Below, piece after piece: positions 17,591 through 26,261 of a stretch of 64,000 bases of DNA (its first letter is position 1; each line of letters starts with the position of its first letter). Source of the stretch: Alphaproteobacteria bacterium (GTDB taxonomy: Bacteria; Pseudomonadota; Alphaproteobacteria; Rhizobiales; Xanthobacteraceae). Under the pieces are notes generated by a model. It saw nothing but the letters and a program-made list of their open reading frames with translations, did not search any database and had not been told where the DNA came from. Made by a program: the position numbers and the translations under genes. Where the stretch lies: positions 5,019,162-5,083,161 of the forward strand of contig JBBCGH010000001.1 of assembly GCA_037200445.1 (NCBI GenBank), given 5' to 3'.

Positions 17591-17950
17591 CTACGACCGC
17601 TCCAGCGCGCGTGCCACCGCGTCAGGGTCGCGCGCGATGATGGTGAGCAACACCTGCGCGGCCTTGTCAGGACGGTGGGCGCCTTGCTCCCAGTCCCGCA
17701 CGGTCCCAAGCGGAAGATGAAACCGCGCCGCGAACTCTTGCTGCGTCAGCTTCAGCTTGGTGCGCAGCGCGCGCACGCTGGGCAGGCGGCGGGCACGCGC
17801 AAGCTGTGCCTTCGTCGCCGGTGGCGCGTCTGCGTCCGAAAGCGCGGCGCGGTGGCGGTCTGCCTCGCTCATGGCGTCGAAGGCGTGCCATTCGCTCTTG
17901 GGCGGCTTCTTCGGATCGAGCTTAAATTTCGTGATACTTCCTCTTTTCAT
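17591..17950 (-). CDS. HTH-domain antitoxin/repressor of a BrnT-type toxin pair
   Basis: The 119-residue protein has a basic, toxin-binding-like N terminus (MKRGSITKFKLDPKKPPKSEW) and a C-terminal XRE helix-turn-helix (LRTKLKLTQQEFAARFHLPLGTVRDWEQGAHRPD, about residues 62-95). The gene overlaps the upstream toxin gene by 29 bases, typical of a toxin-antitoxin operon in which the antitoxin follows and also represses the promoter. Classical BrnT partners (BrnA) carry a ribbon-helix-helix-like domain, so the XRE domain makes this a variant pair. Confidence 0.85.
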   Translation of the reverse strand: MKRGSITKFKLDPKKPPKSEWHAFDAMSEADRHRAALSDADAPPATKAQLARARRLPSVRALRTKLKLTQQEFAARFHLPLGTVRDWEQGAHRPDKAAQVLLTIIARDPDAVARALERS

Positions 17951-18188
17951 GCGGTTCCGCTCCTCTTGCGGATATGATCCGGACCACGTCGCCTCTCATT
18001 GCGTAGCTGACGAAGAGCATTCGGCCGTCGACCAGACCGATGGCGTTGAAGCGCAGCTCGCCGCCGGCATCGAGATCCTCAAATTCGATCAGATGCGAGT
18101 CCAGGAACACCCTCGCGGCGGTTCGGAAGTCGACGCCGTGTTTCTTCCGGTTGGTCCGCTCCTTGGCGTTGTTCCACTCGAAGTCCAT
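17922..18188 (-). CDS. BrnT family toxin
   Basis: The 88-residue protein matches BrnT, a RelE-fold ribonuclease toxin. It starts with the signature FEWNNAKERTNRKKHGVDFRTAARVFLD, followed by R-x-x-A-x-G-L-V-D-G-R-M-L-F-V-S-Y and the terminal RIISARGAEPHEKRKYHE, which holds the conserved Arg and Tyr residues of the active face. Length is typical. It is the first gene of the pair and overlaps the HTH antitoxin by 29 bases. It is expected to cleave RNA when the antitoxin is lost. Confidence 0.92.
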   Translation of the reverse strand: MDFEWNNAKERTNRKKHGVDFRTAARVFLDSHLIEFEDLDAGGELRFNAIGLVDGRMLFVSYAMRGDVVRIISARGAEPHEKRKYHEI

Positions 18189-18276
18189 CGCGAGCCTCGG
18201 CCAGCACGATACTGATAACCAGTACCTGGTTCAAGGCCCGATCGCGCCCGAAAGCGGACGCTCCTCACGTGCGTGT

Positions 18277-19872
18277 CTAGACCCCCGCCGCCCCGCCATC
18301 GGCGCGCGGGTCGTGCACGCCTTCCAGCGTCCCGTCAGGATGCAGCACGACCGCGCCCGCGTGGCCCATGGTGTCCGAATAGGCCTCGCCCAGCACCTCG
18401 ACATCGTGACCGGCTGACAGCAGCCGGTCGATCAGGCCTTCATCGAAGCGGGACTCGAGCCGCAAGTTGGTGTGCGGCGAACCCCACGTGCGACCGAGCA
18501 GCCAGCGTGGCCGGTCGACCGCCTCTTCCAGCGGCTCTCGATAGAGCACATGGCGCGTGAACAGCGCGGCTTGCGTTTGCGGCTGCCCGTCGCCGCCCAT
18601 CGCACCGTAAGCCATGACCCGGCCGTCGCGCAGCACCGCGATCGCGGGGTTCAGGGTATGGAACGGCTGGCGGCCGGGCTGGAGCAAATTCAGGGCGCCG
18701 CGTTCCAGCGAGAAGCTCGCGCCGCGGTTCTGCATCAGAACACCGGTCGCGGGCAGCACGCAGCCTGACCCGAACTCCCAGTAGAGAGACTGGATGAACG
18801 ACACGACAAGGCCCGAGGCGTCGGCCGCGCCCATCCAGACGGTGTCGCCCGCGCCCAACGGTGCGGGCCACCTGGCGGCCTTGCGGCGGTCGATCTTGGC
18901 GACCTCGGCGTCGAGGAAAGCCTTCTCGAGATAGCGCGCCAACGGCTGCGTGATCCGATCCGGGTCGGTCACCACGCGGTCGCGCACCAGGAACGCGCGC
19001 TTGGTCGCCTCGATCAGCCCGTGCACGTGATCGAAGCCTTCGGCCTCCGTGACACGCAGCCGCTCGAACAGCGCGAGGATGATCAGCGAGGCGAGCCCCT
19101 GCGTCGGCGGCGGCGTGTTGGTGAGCGTGCCGGCTTCCAACCCGACCGACAGCGGCTCCTCGACCTTGGCCTCGCAGCGTTCCAGGTCGGCGCGGGTCAC
19201 CGGCGCGCCGATGCGCTCCAGGTCGGCGGCAATCTCGCGCCCGACGTCGCCGCGGTAGAAATCGCCGAGGCCCGCATTGGCGAGGTGATCGAGCGTGGCG
19301 GCGAGCGTCTGTTGCTTGAGCGTCGCGCCCTCGGCCGGCGGCTTGCCATCCACAAGGAAGGTTTGCCTGAAGCCCGGTGCGTCACTGCACTCGGCAAGCT
19401 TCTCGGCGGTGAGCCGCGTCTGGCTGCGCGTCACCGTATAGCCCTCGCGCGCGTGGCGGACCGCGGGAGCGAGCAGCACGTCGAGCGGCAGCTTGCCGCC
19501 GTAGGCCTCGGCGGCTTGCAGCGCGCGCGTCCACGTGGCGACAGCGCCCGGTACGGTGAGTGCGGCAAGCGGGCCGCGCGGGGGAATCGCGTCGTACCCC
19601 TGCTCGCGGTAAAGCGCCGGCGTCGCCTTGGCGCCCGCCGGGCCTGCGCCCATGATGGCGCGCACACGCCCCGAAGGCTCGCGGATCAGCCAGAAGGCGT
19701 CGCCCCCGATGTGGTTCATGTGCGGGTAGACGGCGGCAACCGCGGCCGCCATCGCGACCATCGCCTCGATCGCGTTGCCGCCCTCGGCGAGCATCATCCG
19801 GCCGGCCTCGGCGCCCGCATGATGCGGCGCCGCCACGACGCCCCGGCGGTGTCCGGCGCTGTGCAGGTTCAT
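18277..19872 (-). CDS. Gamma-glutamyltransferase family protein
   Basis: The 531-residue protein is a member of the Ntn-hydrolase gamma-glutamyltransferase family. It starts with the typical GVVAAPHHAGAEAGRMMLAEGGNAIEAMVAMAA and HIGGDAFWLI, and contains NTPPPTQGLASL. The expected autoprocessing site reads GAGDTVWMGAADASG, keeping the Thr that becomes the new N-terminal nucleophile. No signal peptide is seen, unlike classical periplasmic GGT, so a cytoplasmic acylase-type role is more likely. Its ATG overlaps the stop of the M3 peptidase gene (ATGA), which implies linked peptide breakdown. Confidence 0.92.
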   Translation of the reverse strand: MNLHSAGHRRGVVAAPHHAGAEAGRMMLAEGGNAIEAMVAMAAAVAAVYPHMNHIGGDAFWLIREPSGRVRAIMGAGPAGAKATPALYREQGYDAIPPRGPLAALTVPGAVATWTRALQAAEAYGGKLPLDVLLAPAVRHAREGYTVTRSQTRLTAEKLAECSDAPGFRQTFLVDGKPPAEGATLKQQTLAATLDHLANAGLGDFYRGDVGREIAADLERIGAPVTRADLERCEAKVEEPLSVGLEAGTLTNTPPPTQGLASLIILALFERLRVTEAEGFDHVHGLIEATKRAFLVRDRVVTDPDRITQPLARYLEKAFLDAEVAKIDRRKAARWPAPLGAGDTVWMGAADASGLVVSFIQSLYWEFGSGCVLPATGVLMQNRGASFSLERGALNLLQPGRQPFHTLNPAIAVLRDGRVMAYGAMGGDGQPQTQAALFTRHVLYREPLEEAVDRPRWLLGRTWGSPHTNLRLESRFDEGLIDRLLSAGHDVEVLGEAYSDTMGHAGAVVLHPDGTLEGVHDPRADGGAAGV

Positions 19873-21908
19873 GCGGCGGCGGCGAGCAGCCCGCGCTTCT
19901 TGAGCAGCGGATCGACCGACGGCATCCGGCCACGGAACGCCCGGTACGCCTCGGCCGGGTCGCGCGCCCCGCCGGCCGCATAGATGTGGTCACGCAGCCG
20001 TTTTGCGACCGCGGCGTCAAACACGTCGCCGGTCTCCTCGAAGGCGTTGAACGCGTCCGCATCCAGCACCTCGGACCACAGGTAGCTGTAATAGCCGGCC
20101 GCATAGCCATCGCCCGAGAAGATGTGCCCGAAGTGCGGCGGGCGATGCCGCAGCACGACCTCCTCGGGCATCTGCATGCGCGCGCGGGTCTCGGCCTCGA
20201 CCTTGTGCGCGTCCTTGGCGCCGCCGAGATGAAAATCGAGGTCCACATAGGACGAGCCGAGATATTCGGCCGTCATGAAGCCCTGGTTGAAGGTGCGCGA
20301 GGCGATCAGCCGGTCCATCAGGGCCTGCGGCATCGGCTCGCCGGTTTTGTAGTGCCGCGCGAACTTTTCGAGGATCTCCGGCCGGTCGAGCCAGTGCTCG
20401 TAGAGCTGCGAGGGCAGTTCGACGAAGTCCTGCAGCACACCCGTGCCGGAGATCATCGGATAGGTCACGTCCGACATCAGCCCGTGCAGGCCATGCCCGA
20501 ACTCGTGGAAGAGCGTGCGGGCATCGTCGAAGGAGAGCAGGGTCGGCTCGCCCTTGGCCCCCTTGTTGAAGTTCATCACGTTGACCACGAGCGGCCGGAC
20601 CTCGCCGTCGAGGCGCTCCTGGTCGCGCAACGATGTCATCCAGGCGCCGCTGCGCTTGGAGGCCCGGGCGAAATAGTCGCCGAAGAACACGCCGACATGC
20701 CGTCCGTCCGGCCCGGTCACCTCCCAGACCCGCACGTCCGGATGATAGACCGGCGCGTCGGCACGCGGCGTGAAGGTGAGGCCGAAGAGCCGGTTCGCCG
20801 TGTAGAACGCAGCCTCAATGATGGCTTCGAGCGGCAAATACGGCTTGATCTCGCTTTCGTCGAGGTCGAAGCGCGCCTTGCGCAGCTTCTCGGCGTAGTA
20901 GCGCCAGTCCCAGGGCGCGAGGCGGAAATTTCCGCCTTCGGCGGCCGCGATCTCCTGCAGGGCGTCGCGCTCCTCGGCCACGCGGCGGCGCGCCGGCGCC
21001 CAGACGGCGTCGAGGAGGCCGGTCACGGCGGCCGGCGTTTTCGCCATCGTGTCGTCGAGCTTGTAGTCCGCGAAACTCGCATAACCGAGCAGGCGCGCCT
21101 TCTCGTCGCGCAGGCGGGTGAGTTCGGCGATGATCGCGTTGTTGTCGGTGGTCCCACCGGTATCACCCCGGGCAACCCAAGCGCGGAACGCCTTCTCGCG
21201 CAGCTCGCGCCTCCCGGAGAACTGCAGGAACGGTTCGACGCTGGAACGGCTCAAGGTCACCGCATGGCCGGCGAGGCCACGCTCCTCGGCGTCTCCGCGC
21301 GCCGCCGCGCGCGCAAAATCCGGCAGCCCGGCGAGATCGTCCTCGCTGAGTGGCAGCACGTACGACTGCTCGTCGGCCAGCACATTCTGGCCAAACGCCG
21401 TGCCGAGGCTCGCGAGCCGGTCCCCGATCTCCTTCAGCCGCTCCTTGGCGGCGGCAGGAAGGCCCGCGCCCGCGCGACGGAAGAGCGCGTGGTAGCGCTC
21501 CAGCACTCGGGCTTGCTCGGGCGTCAGGCCGAGGTCGGCAGCGCGCCGATGCAGCGAATCGATGCGGCCGAACAGCGCCTCGTTCAGGTGAATCTCGTTC
21601 CAGTGGCGGGCGAGCTTGGGCGCCATGTCGCGCTCGATCGCCTGGATTGGTTCGCTCGTATGGGCGCCGGCCAGCACGTAGAACACATTGCTGACCCGCG
21701 CGAGCAGCCGCCCCGATCGCTCCAGCGCCGCCACGGTGTTGTCAAAATCGGGCTCGGCGCGGTCGCCGGCGACGGCGTCGACCTCGACCCGGTGCGCCGC
21801 CAGCGCCTGCTCGAACGCAGGCGGGAAATGCTCGGGCCTAATCGCCGCGAGCGGCGGCACTGCGAACGGTGCGGTCCAGTCGGCGAGCAGCGGGTTGTTC
21901 TGGCTCAT
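19869..21908 (-). CDS. M3 family metallopeptidase (peptidyl-dipeptidase/oligopeptidase A type)
   Basis: The 679-residue cytoplasmic zinc peptidase carries the catalytic H468-E-F-G-H472 in LFHEFGHGLHGLMS, with the third ligand expected at Glu in DFVELPSQLYEHW. The N-terminal part starts NPLLADWTAPFAVPPLAAIRPEHFPPAFEQAL, as in Dcp/OpdA. The family degrades short peptides, often removing dipeptides. It is the first gene of a two-gene operon with the gamma-glutamyltransferase, overlapping by four bases. Confidence 0.95.
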   Translation of the reverse strand: MSQNNPLLADWTAPFAVPPLAAIRPEHFPPAFEQALAAHRVEVDAVAGDRAEPDFDNTVAALERSGRLLARVSNVFYVLAGAHTSEPIQAIERDMAPKLARHWNEIHLNEALFGRIDSLHRRAADLGLTPEQARVLERYHALFRRAGAGLPAAAKERLKEIGDRLASLGTAFGQNVLADEQSYVLPLSEDDLAGLPDFARAAARGDAEERGLAGHAVTLSRSSVEPFLQFSGRRELREKAFRAWVARGDTGGTTDNNAIIAELTRLRDEKARLLGYASFADYKLDDTMAKTPAAVTGLLDAVWAPARRRVAEERDALQEIAAAEGGNFRLAPWDWRYYAEKLRKARFDLDESEIKPYLPLEAIIEAAFYTANRLFGLTFTPRADAPVYHPDVRVWEVTGPDGRHVGVFFGDYFARASKRSGAWMTSLRDQERLDGEVRPLVVNVMNFNKGAKGEPTLLSFDDARTLFHEFGHGLHGLMSDVTYPMISGTGVLQDFVELPSQLYEHWLDRPEILEKFARHYKTGEPMPQALMDRLIASRTFNQGFMTAEYLGSSYVDLDFHLGGAKDAHKVEAETRARMQMPEEVVLRHRPPHFGHIFSGDGYAAGYYSYLWSEVLDADAFNAFEETGDVFDAAVAKRLRDHIYAAGGARDPAEAYRAFRGRMPSVDPLLKKRGLLAAAA

Positions 21909-22012
21909 TGTGCGGGCACTCCTTAGCCCTATCTAATGGGCCACTAAGCCGCGTCAAACCAGCACAAATGGCGGGCTTGATCCTCCCGCCCCTTTCGTAT
22001 TCATTGCGCGCC

Positions 22013-22277
22013 ATGCTCGACGCCACCAATCGCCCGCGCGGCCAGCGCCGCATCAACTGGGTCAACGTCTCGACCGTGCTGTCCGCCGCGATTCCTGATC
22101 GCCGCGGAGGTGTTCGGCGCCGCGTTTGCCGGCGGCTGGGCCTTCGGCAACCTGTTCGGGCTCGGCGAGTACGGCACCTACATCCTGCAGATCCTGTTCT
22201 TCGCGCTCGGCATCGCGATCATGGCGGCCTTCGTCCGCTCCGGCATGCGCATCGAGCCTTTCACCACGCGCGACTGA
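22013..22277 (+). pseudogene. Small two-helix membrane protein, frameshifted
   Basis: The first frame starts MLDATNRPRGQRRINWVNVS. After about 22093 the sensible reading continues one base later as AAEVFGAAFAGGWAFGNLFG ... FFALGIAIMAAFVRSGMRIE and stops at 22277. Reading GCGATTCCTGATC as GCGATTCTGATC would give one intact 87-residue protein with two hydrophobic helices. The indel is one C. It could be a true mutation or a sequencing error. The product has no recognised function. Confidence 0.6.
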
Positions 22278-22419
22278 GTCGCCGCGCGCGTCGCGAAGAG
22301 CGCCTCTCAACAATTCGCTAACGAGATTTCGCGAGCGCGCGAAAAAATTGCTTGCGTTCGGAGAACAATTTTCTTATTTCACACTTGCCCAATTTCGCAC
22401 GTGCCTGTGGCCGTGTGTC

Positions 22420-22779
22420 GATCGGTAGGCAGCGGGACAAGAGGCCCGCCAGTCGCCTGGGGAGCTGAGAAGCTCCTCAAGAGATCTGATCGGCAGCCGG
22501 AGGCGAAACCGGCGCACCCCGCGCTCAACGGGGGACGCGGCTTAAAGCAACGACGGAGCGGGCTTTTTTGGCAACACCGGCGCCAATGCCGGACGTGACT
22601 GAAAAGGCTTGTCCTTCTTTGCCAACAGTGCGGAACGGGTCCTTCCCTCATCCGGACTAAGGCAGCAATCGACGTGGTGTAAGCGCGTCCGCTTGTCCGA
22701 GCGGCTGCGCGAAACGCCACAGGAGGTTCACCTTAAGCCGCGGCGAGAGCCGCGCATACCGGATAGGGAATTCTTCGGA
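22420..22779 (+). promoter_or_regulatory. Structured leader upstream of ornithine decarboxylase (speF-type candidate)
   Basis: The 500 bases before the decarboxylase start hold no credible gene. From about 22420 the sequence is a chain of stable hairpins: GGAGCT/AGCTCC with a GAGA loop (22461-22476), GCCGG/CCGGC (22495-22512), CCCCG/CGGGG (22517-22533) and CCGGCGCC...GCCGG. Alphaproteobacterial ornithine decarboxylase genes are known to carry a long conserved leader (the speF RNA motif, Rfam family of that name), so this is probably that element. I could not align it to the model. Nothing was seen between 22278 and 22420. Confidence 0.45.
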
Positions 22780-23910
22780 ATGACAGCTCGCATTCGCGAC
22801 TTCCTGCGCAACCGCACCGACGAGGGGCCCTGCCTCGTCGTCGATCTTGACGTGGTCCGCGACAACTACCAGGCCTTCGCCAAGGCGCTGCCCGATACGC
22901 GCGTATTCTACGCCGTAAAGGCAAACCCGGCGCCGGAGGTGCTGTCGCTGCTTGCCTCGCTCGGCTCCTGCTTCGACACCGCCTCGGTCGCCGAGATCGA
23001 GATGGCGTTGGCGGCGGGCGCCACGGCGGACCGCATCAGCTTCGGCAACACCATCAAGAAGGAACGGGACGTCGCGCGCGCCCATGCGCTCGGCATCCGT
23101 CTCTTCGCGGTCGACTGCCTCCCCGAGGTCGAGAAGATCGCGCGGGCCGCCCCCGGCAGCCGCGTGTTCTGCCGCATCCTCTCCGACTGCATCGGGGCGG
23201 AGTGGCCGCTCTCGCGCAAGTTCGGCTGCGAGCCCGGGATGGCGGTCGACGTGCTCGAGCATGCGCTCAAGCTCGGCCTCGAGCCCTACGGCGTGTCGTT
23301 CCACGTCGGTTCGCAGCAGCGCAACCAGCATGCCTGGGACCGCGCACTCGCGAGCGCCGCTGCGGTGTTCCGGGAGTGCGGCGAGCGCGGCATGAACTTG
23401 CAGATGGTCAACCTCGGCGGCGGCTTCCCGACCAAGTACCTGAAGAACGTGCCGACGGTGAAAACCTATGGCAACGCCATCTTCAAGGCGCTGCGCAAGC
23501 ATTTCGGCAACCGCATCCCGGAGACGATCATCGAGCCGGGCCGCGGCATGGTCGGCAATGCCGGCGTGATCGAGGCGGAAGTCGTGCTCGTTTCCAAGAA
23601 GAGCGCGGAGGACGACGTGCGCTGGGTCTACCTCGACATCGGCAAGTTCGGCGGCCTCGCCGAGACGATGGACGAGTCGATCCGCTACCCGATCCGCACT
23701 ACGCGGGACGACGCCGAGATGGCGCCGTGCGTGCTCGCGGGCCCGACCTGCGATTCGGCGGACGTGCTCTACGAGCGGGAGCCGTACATGCTTCCCGTCA
23801 GCCTGGAGATCGGCGACAAGGTGCTGATCGAGGGCACGGGCGCCTATACGGCGACCTACTCGACCGTGGCCTTCAACGGCTTCCCGCCGCTGAAGACGGT
23901 CCACATCTGA
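22780..23910 (+). CDS. Ornithine (lysine/ornithine) decarboxylase, type III PLP fold
   Basis: The 376-residue enzyme makes putrescine from ornithine. It has the alanine-racemase-fold features: PLP lysine K47 in FYAVKANPAPEVL, the phosphate loop in NLGGGFPT, EPGRGMVGNAG, and catalytic C324 in GPTCDSADVLYE. HVGSQQRN is typical of the bacterial ODC/LODC group rather than diaminopimelate decarboxylase. The ATG at 22780 is chosen because the in-frame sequence upstream is non-conserved leader. It heads a polyamine cluster with an acetyltransferase and homospermidine synthase. Confidence 0.94.
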   Translation: MTARIRDFLRNRTDEGPCLVVDLDVVRDNYQAFAKALPDTRVFYAVKANPAPEVLSLLASLGSCFDTASVAEIEMALAAGATADRISFGNTIKKERDVARAHALGIRLFAVDCLPEVEKIARAAPGSRVFCRILSDCIGAEWPLSRKFGCEPGMAVDVLEHALKLGLEPYGVSFHVGSQQRNQHAWDRALASAAAVFRECGERGMNLQMVNLGGGFPTKYLKNVPTVKTYGNAIFKALRKHFGNRIPETIIEPGRGMVGNAGVIEAEVVLVSKKSAEDDVRWVYLDIGKFGGLAETMDESIRYPIRTTRDDAEMAPCVLAGPTCDSADVLYEREPYMLPVSLEIGDKVLIEGTGAYTATYSTVAFNGFPPLKTVHI

Positions 23911-23917
23911 CATCGCC

Positions 23918-23945
23918 GGGAGTCGCTTAAGGCGGCTCCCCTTCC
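23918..23945 (+). terminator. Hairpin after ornithine decarboxylase
   Basis: GGGAGTCGC and GCGGCTCCC form a nine-pair stem (one G-T) with a TTAAG loop, directly after the decarboxylase stop. The following tract is CTTCCCC, poor in T, so termination may be partial and let the acetyltransferase be read through. Confidence 0.5.
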
Positions 23946-23996
23946 CCACCTTTCGAACTGATGGCGCGCTCGGCTGAGCGCGGGAAGGAGTTGGCC

Positions 23997-24563
23997 GTGG
24001 CCACGATCCGCAAGGAGCTTGTGAAGGATATCGGCACCCGCGAGGCGCTGCTCGATCAGTGCTTCGGTGAGGCGCGTTTCGCCAAGGCCTCCGAGCGGCT
24101 GCGCGAAGGCCGCCTGCCGGCCGACGGACTGTCATTTGTGGCGGCCGAACGCGGCCGTCTCGTCGGCAGCGTGCGGCTGTGGCACGTGACGGCGGGGCCC
24201 GGCCGCCCGGCCCTCCTGCTCGGGCCGCTCGCCGTGCATCCGGATGTCCGTTGCCGCGGCATCGGCGCCGCCTTGATGCACCGCGCGATCGAGGACGCGG
24301 CGCGGCTTGGCCATCGCGCGGTGCTGCTGGTCGGCGATGCGCCCTACTACGGCCGCTTCGGCTTCTCGGCCGGGAAGACCGGCGCCCTGGGGCTGCCCGG
24401 CCCCTACGAAAAGGACCGGCTGCTGGCGCGCGAGATCGTCGACGGCGCGCTCGACGGCGCGCGTGGCCTCATCAGCCCGACTGGTGTCCGGGCGCTGATC
24501 CCGGACCTCGCAAGCCTGATCGCGGGCCTTCGCCGCAACGAGGCTGCGGCGCACGCAGCCTGA
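23997..24563 (+). CDS. GNAT family N-acetyltransferase
   Basis: This 188-residue acetyltransferase of the YhbS-like type has the acetyl-CoA motif LGPLAVHPDVRCRGIGAALMHRAIEDAARLGHRAVLLVGDAPYYGRFGFS. The GTG at 23997 is preferred because AAGGAG lies six bases before it; an in-frame ATG at 23961 would add 12 residues without a good ribosome site. Its position between ornithine decarboxylase and homospermidine synthase suggests a role in polyamine acetylation or in tuning polyamine pools, but the substrate is not shown by sequence. Confidence 0.9.
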   Translation: MATIRKELVKDIGTREALLDQCFGEARFAKASERLREGRLPADGLSFVAAERGRLVGSVRLWHVTAGPGRPALLLGPLAVHPDVRCRGIGAALMHRAIEDAARLGHRAVLLVGDAPYYGRFGFSAGKTGALGLPGPYEKDRLLAREIVDGALDGARGLISPTGVRALIPDLASLIAGLRRNEAAAHAA

Positions 24564-24580
24564 GCCAATCGCCATCAACC

Positions 24581-24616
24581 GAGGACGCCGTGCTCCCGGT
24601 GCGGCGTCCTCTTCCG
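24581..24616 (+). terminator. Rho-independent terminator after the acetyltransferase
   Basis: GAGGACGCCG and CGGCGTCCTC form a perfect ten-pair stem, followed by TTCCGTTT. It separates the acetyltransferase from homospermidine synthase, which therefore probably has its own promoter between 24617 and 24669. Confidence 0.7.
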
Positions 24617-24668
24617 TTTGAATGACGTGGCGGGTATGACCCGCGCAAATTTCTGGAGGCTTTGAACC

Positions 24669-26105
24669 ATGACCCAGTGGCCGGTGTACGCCCGGATCAG
24701 CGGGCCCATCGTGATGGTCGGCTTCGGCTCGATCGGCAAAGGCACGCTGCCGCTGATCGAGCGGCATCTTGCCTACGACAAGTCGCGCATCACGGTGCTC
24801 GATCCCAAGGATGAAGGCCGCAAGGCGCTGTGCGAGAAGCACGGCGTGCGCTTCATCCAGCAGGGTCTGACCAGGGACAATTATCGCGAGTTGCTGATGC
24901 CGCTGCTCACGCAAGGCGGCGGACAGGGTTTCTGCGTCAACCTATCGGTCGATACGGGTTCCGTGGACATCATGGAGCTCTGCAACGAGCTCGGCGCACT
25001 CTACATCGACACGGTCAACGAGCCCTGGCTCGGCTTCTATTTCGACGCCACGAAGGGCGCGGCGGCGCGCTCCAACTACGCACTGCGCGAGACGACGCTC
25101 GCCGCCAAGAAGGCGCGCCGCGCCGGCTCGACGACGGCCGTCTCCTGCTGCGGCGCCAACCCGGGCATGGTCTCTTTCTTCGTGAAGCAGGCGCTGCTCG
25201 ATATCGCGTCGGACCTCAAGCTCAACGTCCCCGAGCCAAAGACCAAGGCCGAATGGGCGGACCTGATGCGGCAGGCCGGCGTCAAGGGTATCCACATCGC
25301 CGAGCGGGACACGCAGCGCTCGAAGAACCCGAAGCGCCCGGAGGTGTTCGTCAACACCTGGTCGGTCGAGGGCTTCCTGTCGGAAGGCATGCAGCCGGCC
25401 GAGCTCGGCTGGGGCACCCATGAAAAATGGATGCCGGCGAATGCGCATACCCACGAAGCCGGCAGCGGCGCGGCGATCTACCTGATGCAGCCCGGCGCCA
25501 ATACGCGCGTGCGCACCTGGTGCCCGACGCGCGGCGCGCAGTACGGCTTCCTCGTCACCCACAACGAGTCGATCTCGATCGCCGACTATTTCACGGCGCG
25601 CGATGCCACCGGCGCAGCGATCTACCGGCCGACGTGCCACTACGCCTATCATCCGGCGGACGACGCGGTGCTCTCGCTGCATGAGCTTTTCGGCTCCGGC
25701 AAGATGCAGGAGAAGCACCACATCCTCGACGAGAACGAAATCGTCGACGGCATCGACGAACTCGGCGTGCTGCTCTACGGCCACGGCAAGAATGCCTACT
25801 GGTACGGCTCGCAGCTCTCCATCGAGGAGACGCGGGGGCTCGCGCCTTACCAGAATGCCACCGGCCTGCAGGTGACCTCCGCGGTGCTCGGCGGCATGGT
25901 CTGGGCGCTGGAACACCCGAATGAGGGCATCGTCGAAGCCGACGAGATGGACTTCCATCGCCTGCTGGACATCCAGCGGCCCTATCTCGGCCCGGTGAAG
26001 GGCTTCTACACCGACTGGACGCCGCTCTCCGGCCGGCCGGGCCTTTTCCCGGAGGAGCTCGACACGAGCGATCCGTGGCAGTTCAGGAACGTGCTGGTGA
26101 GCTGA
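24669..26105 (+). CDS. hss: Homospermidine synthase
   Basis: The 478-residue NAD-dependent enzyme joins putrescine units (or putrescine and spermidine) into homospermidine, the characteristic long polyamine of many rhizobia. The N-terminal Rossmann region reads GPIVMVGFGSIGKGTLPLIERH, and the family blocks NLSVDTGSVDIMELCNELGALYIDTVNEPW and STTAVSCCGANPGMVSFFVKQALL are intact. GGAGG precedes the ATG. The gene completes the route from ornithine together with the decarboxylase upstream. Confidence 0.96.
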   Translation: MTQWPVYARISGPIVMVGFGSIGKGTLPLIERHLAYDKSRITVLDPKDEGRKALCEKHGVRFIQQGLTRDNYRELLMPLLTQGGGQGFCVNLSVDTGSVDIMELCNELGALYIDTVNEPWLGFYFDATKGAAARSNYALRETTLAAKKARRAGSTTAVSCCGANPGMVSFFVKQALLDIASDLKLNVPEPKTKAEWADLMRQAGVKGIHIAERDTQRSKNPKRPEVFVNTWSVEGFLSEGMQPAELGWGTHEKWMPANAHTHEAGSGAAIYLMQPGANTRVRTWCPTRGAQYGFLVTHNESISIADYFTARDATGAAIYRPTCHYAYHPADDAVLSLHELFGSGKMQEKHHILDENEIVDGIDELGVLLYGHGKNAYWYGSQLSIEETRGLAPYQNATGLQVTSAVLGGMVWALEHPNEGIVEADEMDFHRLLDIQRPYLGPVKGFYTDWTPLSGRPGLFPEELDTSDPWQFRNVLVS

Positions 26106-26133
26106 TCGGTCCACCACACGCACCGAAAGAGAA

Positions 26134-26158
26134 AGGCGAGCAGCATGCTCGCCTTTTT
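26134..26158 (+). terminator. Rho-independent terminator after homospermidine synthase
   Basis: AGGCGAGCA and TGCTCGCCT form a perfect nine-pair stem with a GCA loop, followed directly by a run of T. It is the clearest intrinsic terminator in the window. Confidence 0.85.
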
Positions 26159-26261
26159 CGTGCTCTGCCGCAGATTGATCTTTTCGAGAGATCACCGCAG
26201 GCTGCGGCGGGGAGAAGGACCGGGTGGTATCTGGGTGGAGTAGAAGGTTCGCGAGGTCTGG

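Noticed and set aside
19986-21926. A long plus-strand open frame antisense to the M3 peptidase
   Set aside because: Shadow frame; the minus-strand product has all catalytic motifs.
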